From an uncultured Collinsella sp. (lineage in GTDB: Bacteria; Actinomycetota; Coriobacteriia; Coriobacteriales; Coriobacteriaceae), in the NCBI GenBank assembly GCA_958408685.1, contig CATYLC010000002.1:62001-126000 (forward strand): DNA of 64,000 nucleotides. The letters run 5' to 3'. The notes beneath the pieces were generated by a model, which had not been told where the DNA came from, made no database searches, and saw only the letters and a program-made list of their open reading frames with translations. A program made the translations under genes and the position numbers. Of this stretch, positions 9,601-16,453 are shown in pieces. Each line of letters begins with the position of its first letter. The first letter of the stretch is position 1.

Positions 9601-12600
9601 CAAAAGAGAACTCGCCGGCAGCAAGCTCACGCCCGGTCAGGACCTTGTTCGCGGTGATCTGGTCGGTGACGCTCGTCTCGACAGGCGTCACGTTATAGGT
9701 ATTGGTGAACGTAAATGCCACATCGCCGTCCGGCTTGCAGGATACGCTCAGATTGCCCTTGCCGTCATCGGTCACGGTGAAGGAAACCTCGCGCGACAGC
9801 TTGGCGTCGTTGGTCACGCCAGCGACCTCGCCGGACTCGGTCACGGTGTAGGTAAAGGTATGCTCGCGCTTCTCGGGCTTCTCGCCCAGAGCCTTGTTAA
9901 GTTCGTCGAGCGTAAAGGTAATCTTGCCAAAGTCGACCTTGCCCTCGGCATCATTGGTCACGCTCGCGTTCGCGGGCATGGGTGCGCCCTCTTCACCGGT
10001 CACGGTAAAGGTGAACTTGCCGGCAATGTCAGCCGGGGTCAGGCCATCAGGAACCTGCAGATTCTTCTTGCCCACAAGCGATGCCTCGACAGGTGCGGCA
10101 GTGTAGGCGTTCACAAACTCGTTGCCGGCATCGCCGTAGACAGCCGTCGCCGTCAGGGTACCATCGCCGTTGTCGACAACGGTTACACATGCGTCAATTG
10201 CCGACACGGTGGCGCTCACGCCCGCAGGCAGCTTGCCGGTCTGCTCGGCAGCAATGTAGCGAATGGTCCACGTGGGTTTGTCTGAGCTAGCGTCAAACGA
10301 CGCCTTGTCTTCCTCGACCAGCTTGGCAAGCGACTCGGTCGTATACGTCAGCGGACCGAACTCAACCTTGCCGCCCTTGTTGGTTGCATCCAGCAGAACC
10401 TCGTCATGCCCCGCATAGCTCAGCGCAAACTTAAATTCGTCATCGGCCATCGAGCGCCCCGTGAGCTTCTTGGTTGCCTCAAGAGTCAGCGGGGTTTCCG
10501 TCTTGGCGCTATAGGTGTTCTTGAACTCGGCCTCGCCCGAGATCTTTTCAACGTCAGCCTTAAGCCCACCCGTGGCCTTAACCGTCACGGTCACTTTGAA
10601 CGTGGCAACGTTATCGCTGTAGGTGATGCCACCGGCGTCGCCCTTGACCTCGCGGACCTCATAGGTGTACTCGCCCGGCTTGTTGTAGGTGATCTCGCCG
10701 AAGTCAATAGCTGCCCTGCCATTGTCGTCCAGGTCGGCATTGGTCACGGTCGCGGTCGCGGGTGCGGGCATCGGGGCGTCATTCTCGGACGTCGCTGAGA
10801 GTTCAAACTTAAACTTGTCCTCATTCGTCCACTCGCGACCCTCGAGCACCTTGGTCAGGCCAAACTTCGCCTTGGTATTCACCGTTACCGGCGTCACGTT
10901 AAAGCTGATCTTGCCGTTGTTGCCCAGGTAGGAATTGACATGCGTCGCGGTCGCCTTGGCGGACACGTTGTTCCACTTGAGGTTGAGAACGTCGGTCGCG
11001 GTAACAGTCTGGTTTCCGCCCACGCTGTCCTTGGTGGTGTGGAGCTCGTCGATAAAGGCCAGGCGCGCGGTTCCCACGCTAAACACTAAGTTGCCGTTCT
11101 CATCAGGAACTATGGCACCGGCAAACTTTGCGGCATCTCCGCCGATAAACTCGATGACGGCAGTGGCGGGCTTGGCCTCGCCGTTCTCGCCCCGCTCCTC
11201 AAACTCATCCTTGTAGTAATAGGTGCCTTTCTCTGCCAGTGAATTCTTTGCAGGCTGTGTGCAGTCCTTGTCCGTGTAAATGGGGGTCTGCTTCTGGAAG
11301 TAGTAGTAGCGGTTGGTATCGGCCGGCTCAAAGTTCGCAACCGTATCACCCAACGCACCGGTCTTCCACTTGTTTGCGTAGAAGCTCACGGTCTTGCTGC
11401 CATCGTCGGCAACGGTCGTATTCTTTTCGATGTAAGCCTTGAGCCCCGTGACCTCCTCAGGCGTAAATAGGTTGTCGAGCGCAACACTCTTCACGCTCGA
11501 AGCATACTTCACCTGGATGGGCTTAACGTTGTCGACCGAAAGCTTGCCGTCTACGGTCTTAAAGTGGCTCAGCGGAATCAACGACGCAGGAATGTTAACC
11601 GTTACGATATCGCCCTTCTGGGGATTGTCATCGCCGGCACGCTGCACGGTAATGAGCAGGTCTTTTGCCTTGCCGGTGAACTCGTAGGTGTCGGTATTGG
11701 TTTCTTTATTGACCGTTTTGTCCGTCTTGGTAAACGGTGTGCCGTTGATGACGACTTCGGTAAATCCATCAACCTGCATAAAGTCGCCCAGCTCGTCGGT
11801 AAACGTGATGTAGCCGGACTTGGTCTCGTCGTAGCCCTTATGGATTTCGGTCGGATAAGGCGCCTCCGATGTGATGGCCTGAGAGATGTCGTCGAAGACC
11901 TTCTTGAGCTCTTCGGCATTGGTCGCCGACTTATAGTAGTCGGAGTTTTCCGCACGCGTTCCGTGAATATTCCATGCCGTGGCATTGGGGTAGTTGCTCG
12001 AAACGGCCTGCATGAACTTGTTCTCTTTTTGGCTTTTTCCCGAATCCTGGATACCAGCGCTGGGGTCCGCGCCGTCAAAGATGCCGATAGTATAAACGGT
12101 GGCCTTGCCGTCCTTCATATTCTTAGCAGCTGTCACGGCAGCGTTAGCGACACCCGCATCGAATTTATTTTGCTTTGTTGGCGTACCGTCGGTAAAGAAC
12201 ACAATAATCTTCTTGGCGTCTTTGCGACCATAAGTGGTAGTGATTTTCTCGGCCAGCTCTAGGCCATAGTCGGCGCGCGTGGCGCCGGCAGGCTGAATTT
12301 TATTAATTGTATTCTTCTTGAGATCATCCGCATTGCTGCCGGAACAGTAGGTCAATTCTTTCATAACCTGGGTGTAATTGTAGGAGTACCCTCCGTCGCG
12401 ATACATATTGTTGCCGATATCGTTGGACTTCTTGCCCGCAAACTTAACAATGGCAACCCTATGCTGCCTATCGACGCCCTCGATGCTCTCATTTTGTTTT
12501 GCGATGGTATCGATAAAGCTGTTCGCAGCGTTCTTCAGTGCATCGATACGCTTGGTGCGATCTCCGCCACCCATAGGATCATCCATCGAGCCAGATGCAT

Positions 12601-12964
12601 CCAGCACCATCACGATGTCGAGCGGCGTAGTAACCGTCACGGTTGAATTAGACGTCGAGGACATGGCCGAAAGCGTGGTCAGAAAATCCGACTCTTCGTT
12701 TTCCTCAGTTGCCTCGACCGTCTTGTCGGTCCAGATTCGGCCGACATTTTGAGTCGTTACTTTATTACCGTTGTGACCGGCCGCCCAGATTTCCCAGCGT
12801 CCGCTGGTGTCGGGATCGACGACGACCTTTCCGCTCATTGTCGGTCCGTCCATTCCGGTACTGGACCTGGCGTTGGCCTCGGGCAGCATGGCAAATGCTG
12901 CAGCCGGCAATACCAGCACTACGGCCAGTATCACCGCCAAGAGACCCCTCGTGTACTTACTCAT
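6638..12964 (-). CDS. Giant LPxTG-anchored adhesin: VWA domain plus ten Cna-B/FctA-like modules
   Basis: A 2108-residue surface protein with a good ribosome site (GAAGGGAG, 7 nt before the ATG). A signal peptide covers residues 1-32. A von Willebrand A domain (about 115-365) carries the metal-site motif DASGS at 122-126. Residues 370-695 form a spacer with collagen-binding-like folds. Ten repeated modules of 90-150 residues fill 698-2050, each starting K-x-L-x-GR and ending (F)xNTY, as in streptococcal FctA/Spy0128 and Cna-B domains, which form Lys-Asn isopeptide bonds. Modules 2-3-4 and 7-8-9 are a duplicated block, and modules 1 and 5 pair. Residues 1706-1750 are an Ala/Asp/Glu-rich insert in module 8. 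The C-terminus has a Pro-rich wall spacer, sorting signal LPTTG at 2076-2080, a membrane helix and RKR. It likely binds host matrix or forms a pilus tip; a class B sortase is encoded at 58160-59158. Confidence 0.93.
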   Translation of the reverse strand: MSKYTRGLLAVILAVVLVLPAAAFAMLPEANARSSTGMDGPTMSGKVVVDPDTSGRWEIWAAGHNGNKVTTQNVGRIWTDKTVEATEENEESDFLTTLSAMSSTSNSTVTVTTPLDIVMVLDASGSMDDPMGGGDRTKRIDALKNAANSFIDTIAKQNESIEGVDRQHRVAIVKFAGKKSNDIGNNMYRDGGYSYNYTQVMKELTYCSGSNADDLKKNTINKIQPAGATRADYGLELAEKITTTYGRKDAKKIIVFFTDGTPTKQNKFDAGVANAAVTAAKNMKDGKATVYTIGIFDGADPSAGIQDSGKSQKENKFMQAVSSNYPNATAWNIHGTRAENSDYYKSATNAEELKKVFDDISQAITSEAPYPTEIHKGYDETKSGYITFTDELGDFMQVDGFTEVVINGTPFTKTDKTVNKETNTDTYEFTGKAKDLLITVQRAGDDNPQKGDIVTVNIPASLIPLSHFKTVDGKLSVDNVKPIQVKYASSVKSVALDNLFTPEEVTGLKAYIEKNTTVADDGSKTVSFYANKWKTGALGDTVANFEPADTNRYYYFQKQTPIYTDKDCTQPAKNSLAEKGTYYYKDEFEERGENGEAKPATAVIEFIGGDAAKFAGAIVPDENGNLVFSVGTARLAFIDELHTTKDSVGGNQTVTATDVLNLKWNNVSAKATATHVNSYLGNNGKISFNVTPVTVNTKAKFGLTKVLEGREWTNEDKFKFELSATSENDAPMPAPATATVTNADLDDNGRAAIDFGEITYNKPGEYTYEVREVKGDAGGITYSDNVATFKVTVTVKATGGLKADVEKISGEAEFKNTYSAKTETPLTLEATKKLTGRSMADDEFKFALSYAGHDEVLLDATNKGGKVEFGPLTYTTESLAKLVEEDKASFDASSDKPTWTIRYIAAEQTGKLPAGVSATVSAIDACVTVVDNGDGTLTATAVYGDAGNEFVNAYTAAPVEASLVGKKNLQVPDGLTPADIAGKFTFTVTGEEGAPMPANASVTNDAEGKVDFGKITFTLDELNKALGEKPEKREHTFTYTVTESGEVAGVTNDAKLSREVSFTVTDDGKGNLSVSCKPDGDVAFTFTNTYNVTPVETSVTDQITANKVLTGRELAAGEFSFELVEGDEVVAKGTNAADGTIAMDKIAYDKPGKHTYTLREAKGNAGGITYSDAKFTIETTITDNGDGTLKAEHVLKGTEPAEFKNTYSVTPIDTELDFGLSKAIEGREWTEGDKFSFTITAPEGTPLPDPATVTVSKNDAKDGIAAIKFGKIHYTAAGTYKYEIRENAGNAVGMTYDGHVATAEVTVTDNGKGVLTANVTKKENGRFTNTYRSELDYAAAGGLKLSKTLSGRPMTEGQFTFTVTPADEASAKALGLHEGANVYKSPATAEATVGLIDILAGHEVKFTQADAGKTFTYTVAEKNDGQPGYTYDEAVRTVTIAIADDGAGTLTATTTVTGNPDKGTLVTEYKTGAATVESAVVPFRNSYSATTDAPGGAVAQVVATKTLTGRPLADGEFYFGIAYAGEKEAIEGTCVTNVNGQVSFGALHYTTEMLADLVNAKRAIRTDTDANLAWTINYTAFEYTSPLAAKGITATTPSFSFKVIVVDNGDGTLTAKPDYGGVEPVFENVYGTDAADAALAGTKKLQADEGLTPGDITGKFTFTVTADEAGAPMPEHTTVTNDAAGNVDFGKIHFTLEDLNRALGVADDATDKAEADEADEAEADEADETEAEEADADANADEPEPAAPTAPRSHTFTYTVTETGSAPGVTNDANATRKVSYTVTDDGTGHLSVKREGDDGAAFTFTNTYSVAPTDSSVTDQVKTVKRLTGRDLAAGEFTFDLLEDDVVVASGANDANGTVTLSPIRYEAPGTHTYTLREACPNALGLYKGVTYDGTTYTVVTTVSDNGDGTLTATHKLEGTTESAGFTNKYHAMPTQVSIGAIKVLEGRELKKDEFSFKLVGEGIESAVTNDADGKINFDKFEYSEPGTYVYTISEVKGDEAGITYDKSVFTATVNVVDDGEGNLKANVAFAKGDKSVEGIVFNNTYKKPETPVPTPDPGTPKTVTNIVKTVKGFLPTTGDQQAAALLMAFVIAMAGVGALVWGIRKR
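7715..7849. repeat. Low-complexity coding repeat (Ala-Asp-Glu tract)
   Basis: Imperfect tandem copies of a GTCGGCCTC/GTCAGCCTC-like unit encode ~45 acidic residues inside adhesin module 8. The sister module 3 lacks the tract (its junction is simply ALGEKPEKREHTF), so the tract is an insertion after the module duplication or was lost from module 3. Confidence 0.8.
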
Positions 12965-13016
12965 CGCGTCTCCCTTCTCGCGGTCTCAGACCTTGCATCA
13001 GCCTAAAGTTACGAAA

Positions 13017-13096
13017 TGAGACACAATTAGGGCAGGTGACACATGTTCCAGATTCGGTTTTGAGCGTGAGACAAATGTCTCACCAAAGTTGAGACA
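13017..13096. promoter_or_regulatory. TGAGACA operator cluster upstream of the adhesin
   Basis: Four copies of TGAGACA occur at 13017-13023, 13067-13073, 13076-13082 (inverted) and 13090-13096. The middle two make a perfect 18-nt dyad GTGAGACAAATGTCTCAC at 13066-13083. They lie 50-130 nt upstream of the adhesin start, where a regulator would act. The binding protein is unknown. Confidence 0.6.
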
Positions 13097-13189
13097 CGGC
13101 GTTTTAGCAGGAAAACGGGTGCGACTCAAGATGGACGGGGCAAAAGAACCCGTTTTCCTCCGTCCCCGGGGGATCTATTGGTGGTGCTC

Positions 13190-13349
13190 GCCACGAAACT
13201 GGCCTATCTACTATGTTTAGTCCGGTACCTCCGACCATAACCGCGTTTCATGAAAAACCGCAGGCGTTCTACCTGCGGCTTTCATTTCGCATTACTTGCC
13301 GTGGTCGAGGACTGCCGCCTAAACGTAGTAGATGGGCCCCTTTCGTGGC
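13190..13349. repeat. Structured inverted-repeat element B2 (160 nt)
   Basis: Outer arms at 13190-13218 (GCCACGAAACTGGCCTATCT...) pair with 13321-13349. The middle stem ACCTCCGACCAT/GTGGTCGAGG and the inner hairpin AAAACCGCAGG cgttcta CCTGCGGCTTT are nested. It matches B1 in length and plan with compensating base changes. It lies upstream of the adhesin promoter. Confidence 0.85.
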
Positions 13350-13442
13350 AGACGGGTCACGCGGCGGCCCTCGCGAGGCCAAAATGATCCGTTTCCCTCT
13401 GTCCACGGGAGATCAAGGGCTGTTACGGATATGGTGTCATTT

Positions 13443-13596
13443 CAAAACTATGCCGGATTACGGGGCTAATGTCGGGACCCTTATCCATACCTCCATTTTT
13501 TGAAAAACGGCAGGCTATCTACCTGTGGTTTTATTTTTGCGATTTTCCGTATGGTCGGAGGTTCGCTATCCAGCCCCGTAATCCGGCATAGTTTTG
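13443..13596. repeat. Structured inverted-repeat element A2 (154 nt)
   Basis: Perfect 25-nt terminal arms CAAAACTATGCCGGATTACG... (13443-13467) and its complement (13572-13596). It contains an inner hairpin (CAGGCTATCTACCTG core) and a GGTCGGAGG segment. The outer 14 nt equal those of A1 while the inner arm differs yet remains perfectly paired. A2 is inverted relative to A1. Confidence 0.85.
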
Positions 13597-13627
13597 TTCG
13601 CGACGGCACAACCGCGCGTTTAAGCGC

Positions 13628-13661
13628 GGGGCCGGTGGGGCATTCTTGCCCCACCGGCCCC
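13628..13661 (-). terminator. Strong hairpin after the Ech operon
   Basis: A perfect 15-bp stem GGGGCCGGTGGGGCA with a 4-nt loop lies 22 nt beyond the stop of the last Ech gene. There is no U-run, so it may act as a 3' end stabiliser or terminator. Confidence 0.6.
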
Positions 13662-13682
13662 TATTCCAGCTCTGTTCCAGCG

Positions 13683-14024
13683 CTATTCCGGCTTGGTTTC
13701 TACCGTGGGAGTCTTGTCCGCTGCGACTGGGGTGCGAGCGGTGTCCATAGTCAGGCAGTGTTTAGGACAGCTTTCGATGCACTCGCCGCACACCACGCAG
13801 GCATACGGGTCGATCGACCACGTTCCACCCTTGCGATCGACCGAGAGTGCGCCCGCCGGGCAGCGACGCGCGCACATGCCGCAGCAGATACACACGTCCA
13901 TGTCGTTGACGATATGCCCGCGCAAGCGCTCGGGTGCCGCGAGCTTCTCCTGTGGATAGCACACCGTTACCGGCTGCTTGACCATAGAGCCCAAGGCCGT
14001 CTTGGCAAATGTCAGTAAACTCAT
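13683..14024 (-). CDS. Ech-type hydrogenase ferredoxin-like subunit (2x[4Fe-4S], EchF/NuoI type)
   Basis: A 113-residue polyferredoxin. Two CxxCxxCxxxCP clusters are visible: CICCGMCARRCP near residues 45-56 and CVVCGECIESCP near 76-87. The N-terminus (MSLLTFAKTALGSMVKQPVT) matches the conserved leader of EchF/HycF proteins that docks to the membrane arm. The C-terminal ~20 residues are unstructured. It is the last gene of the operon, 7 nt after the large subunit, with GGAAAGGTAGG as ribosome site. It would pass electrons from ferredoxin to the small subunit. Confidence 0.92.
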   Translation of the reverse strand: MSLLTFAKTALGSMVKQPVTVCYPQEKLAAPERLRGHIVNDMDVCICCGMCARRCPAGALSVDRKGGTWSIDPYACVVCGECIESCPKHCLTMDTARTPVAADKTPTVETKPE

Positions 14025-14031
14025 GCCGCGC

Positions 14032-15120
14032 CTACCTTTCCGTGCAGCTAATGCAGGGGTCGATGGTCAGGATAATCATGGGCACGTTGGCAAGGAGCAC
14101 GCCCTGCAGTGCATGCGTCAGACCCGCCAGGTTCTGCGACGTCGGCGTGCGCACGCGAAAACGGTCCAGGTTCTTGGTGCCATTGCCGCGCACATAGTAA
14201 TACGCCTCGCCGCGCGGCTGCTCAATCACAACCTCGCCACGCGCGCCGTCGGCCGGCGTAAGCTTGGTGCGCCCGCCGATTCCGTCGTGCGGAATCTTGC
14301 CCACAAGCTCCTTGATGATGTCCATGGCCTGCGTGACCTCGGCACAACGCACCTGGCAGCGGGCATAGCAGTCGCCATCGCTAGCAACAATAGGCTCAAA
14401 CGCGGCCAGATCCGCATAGGCACCGTCGCCAAACATGCGCACGTCGTAATCCACGCCCGAGGCACGACCGAACGGGCCGACCATCGAAAGCTCCAGCGCA
14501 TCTTTCTTGCTGATCACGCCCACGCCATGCAAGCGCTCGCCGCAGCTATTGTCGTCCAAAAACGTATGCACCAGGGCCTCGTAGTCAGGACGCATGGCAT
14601 CGAGCGTCTGGACAATACCCGCCAGCTCGGAGTCCTCGATATCGTGCTTAAGGCCGCCGATCTCGTTAATCGACAGAATCACGCGGCCACCGCACGTGCT
14701 CTCAAAGATCTTGAGAATCTGCTCGCGCAGGGTCCACGACCGATAGAACAGCGCCTCGAAGCCAAAGGCGTCGGCGAGCAGGCCCAGCCACAGCAGATGT
14801 GAGTGGATGCGCGAAAGCTCGTGCAAAATGGTGCGGATATACTGCACGCGGCCGGGCACCTCGATGCCGAGCATGCGCTCACAGGCGCTGGCATAGCCGC
14901 AGCTGTGACCCACGGCGCAGATGCCGCAGATGCGCTCGGCGATGTAGCCAAACTGATGCATGTCGCGCTTTTCGGTGAGCTTCTCGAGCCCGCGGTGCAC
15001 AAAGCCGATCTGCGGAATCGCCTCGATGACGCGGTCGTCCTCGATTACCAGGTCCAGATGAAGCGGCTCGGGCAGCACCGGGTGCTGCGGGCCAAACGGA
15101 ATAACGGAGCGATGTGCCAT
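14032..15120 (-). CDS. Energy-converting [NiFe] hydrogenase large subunit (EchE/NuoD type)
   Basis: A 362-residue catalytic subunit. The nickel ligands are present: the N-terminal motif RICGICAVGH (Cys65, Cys68) and the C-terminal DPCISCTER (Cys356, Cys359). The protein ends at the Arg of that motif, so there is no cleavable C-terminal extension; lack of the extension is known for some group 4 hydrogenases. The intact Cys pairs separate it from the complex I homologue NuoD and imply H2 chemistry. It lies in order small subunit, NuoC-like, large subunit, ferredoxin. No hydrogenase maturation genes (hypA-F) are in this window. Confidence 0.93.
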   Translation of the reverse strand: MAHRSVIPFGPQHPVLPEPLHLDLVIEDDRVIEAIPQIGFVHRGLEKLTEKRDMHQFGYIAERICGICAVGHSCGYASACERMLGIEVPGRVQYIRTILHELSRIHSHLLWLGLLADAFGFEALFYRSWTLREQILKIFESTCGGRVILSINEIGGLKHDIEDSELAGIVQTLDAMRPDYEALVHTFLDDNSCGERLHGVGVISKKDALELSMVGPFGRASGVDYDVRMFGDGAYADLAAFEPIVASDGDCYARCQVRCAEVTQAMDIIKELVGKIPHDGIGGRTKLTPADGARGEVVIEQPRGEAYYYVRGNGTKNLDRFRVRTPTSQNLAGLTHALQGVLLANVPMIILTIDPCISCTER

Positions 15121-15125
15121 GGACC

Positions 15126-15842
15126 TTACGCCTCCTTTTTCTGCCTGTCGCGGGCGGCCTTGGCGGCAAGCGCCACGCGGACCTTGGCCGCTTTCTCGGG
15201 ATCCATGGCAGCGAGCTTTGCCTCCATCTCGGCAGCCTTGAGCGCGGCCTTCGCAGCAGCTTCATCGTGCTGAGCATCGGAGCCGATAGCCGCAGCGGGC
15301 TGAGCAGCGGCGCCCGCGGCGTCGCCGGCGCCTGCAACGCCCTCCCCCGCAGTGGCCGCGGCAGCGGCGGCCTTTTCGGCCGCGGCTTTGCGCGCCTTGG
15401 CCTCGGCAGCCGCGCGGACCTTCATGGCCTTCTCGCGCGCGGCCTTCACCTCGGGCGTGATAACGCTCATGGGCTCGGCAGTCGAAACCTGGTAGAAAAA
15501 GCCCTTAAAGTCAATCTGCATGTCGGTGATGGCAAGCCCAAACAGATCATGGGCTTCGTTTTCAAACGGGAATACCGCCGGATAATACGAGCTGATGGAC
15601 GGAATCTCCTGGTACCGGCCGATGCCCTCGACTACCAGGTTCTCAATCGCATAGTTGCCGTCCTGCGCGATATGCTCCCGTGCAGCACGAACGTCGATAA
15701 ACGTATAGACCAAGCGATACGTGCCGTCGTCGAAATTGCGCTCGGCGTGCATTTGCACAAAGCGCGCGCCGACGCCCTTGAGCGCCTGGACATGCGACAG
15801 GAGCTCGTCGATCCCGACGGTGGCATAGATAGCCTTTTGCAT
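15126..15842 (-). CDS. Ech hydrogenase NuoC/EchD-like 30-kDa subunit with Ala/Lys-rich tail
   Basis: A 238-residue protein. Residues 1-120 are the complex I 30-kDa (NuoC) fold, with the family block YPAVFPFENEAHDLFGL. From about residue 133 there is a ~105-residue Ala-, Lys- and Glu-rich segment predicted as long helix or coiled coil (for example AAAEAKARKAAAEKAAA), well beyond the usual EchD length of ~120-170. The start codon overlaps the stop of the small subunit gene (TAATG), showing coupling. The tail may contact the neighbouring subunits or be a lineage-specific expansion. Confidence 0.88.
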   Translation of the reverse strand: MQKAIYATVGIDELLSHVQALKGVGARFVQMHAERNFDDGTYRLVYTFIDVRAAREHIAQDGNYAIENLVVEGIGRYQEIPSISSYYPAVFPFENEAHDLFGLAITDMQIDFKGFFYQVSTAEPMSVITPEVKAAREKAMKVRAAAEAKARKAAAEKAAAAAATAGEGVAGAGDAAGAAAQPAAAIGSDAQHDEAAAKAALKAAEMEAKLAAMDPEKAAKVRVALAAKAARDRQKKEA

Positions 15843-16441
15843 TACTCGGCCTCCTTTGCAGCGGCGGGTGCGGCGGACCTGGTGGACACGTTGGCCTCGT
15901 CACCGTCACCGGCACCGTCAGCCCCGGCCCCCGCGGCCACAAACCCGTCCTCGCCCAGCTCAACGCCACCGTCCCAGGTAGCGGCACCGCCTACGGTGAG
16001 CGGATCGCCACCGGCGCGCATCACGGCCTCCTTCTGGTCCAGGATGCCGCACGCCTCCACGATGGCATCGATCACCGTCTCGGGGCGAATGGCGCACCCA
16101 GGCGCGTACACGTCTACGGGAATCGCGCGGTCCACGCCGCCGATCACGTTGTAGGCATCGCGGAACACGCCGCCCGAACACGCGCAGATACCGCAGGCCA
16201 CCACACACTTGGGCTCGAGCATCTGGTTGTAGATCTGGCGCACGACGGGCAGGTTCTGGGCATTGACCGACCCCGTCACCAAAAAGATGTCCGCATGCTT
16301 GGGGTTGCCGGTGTTGACCACGCCAAACCGCTCCGCATCGAACAGCGGAGTGAGCGAGGCCAGCACCTCGATATCGCATCCGTTGCAGCTCGAGCCGTCG
16401 TAATGAATAACCCACGGCGAGCGCGACATTTTATGATCCAT
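15842..16441 (-). CDS. Ech hydrogenase small subunit (EchC/NuoB type)
   Basis: A 199-residue iron-sulfur subunit. The four proximal-cluster cysteines are in SSCNGCD, CGICACSGG and PGC, as in NuoB/EchC. The core ends near residue 145; the last ~55 residues are Gly/Ala/Asp-rich (VAAGAGADGAGDGDEANV), an extension not needed by the family. The ribosome site AGGAGGC sits 7 nt before the ATG at 16441. It should hold the [4Fe-4S] cluster next to the NiFe site of the 14032-15120 product. Confidence 0.92.
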   Translation of the reverse strand: MDHKMSRSPWVIHYDGSSCNGCDIEVLASLTPLFDAERFGVVNTGNPKHADIFLVTGSVNAQNLPVVRQIYNQMLEPKCVVACGICACSGGVFRDAYNVIGGVDRAIPVDVYAPGCAIRPETVIDAIVEACGILDQKEAVMRAGGDPLTVGGAATWDGGVELGEDGFVAAGAGADGAGDGDEANVSTRSAAPAAAKEAE

Positions 16442-16453
16442 GGATGCCGCCTC

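Noticed and set aside
6479..10285. Very long plus-strand open frame opposite the adhesin gene
   Set aside because: It is antisense to a protein with clear domains, is rich in G/V/L/H from codon bias, and has no recognisable motif.
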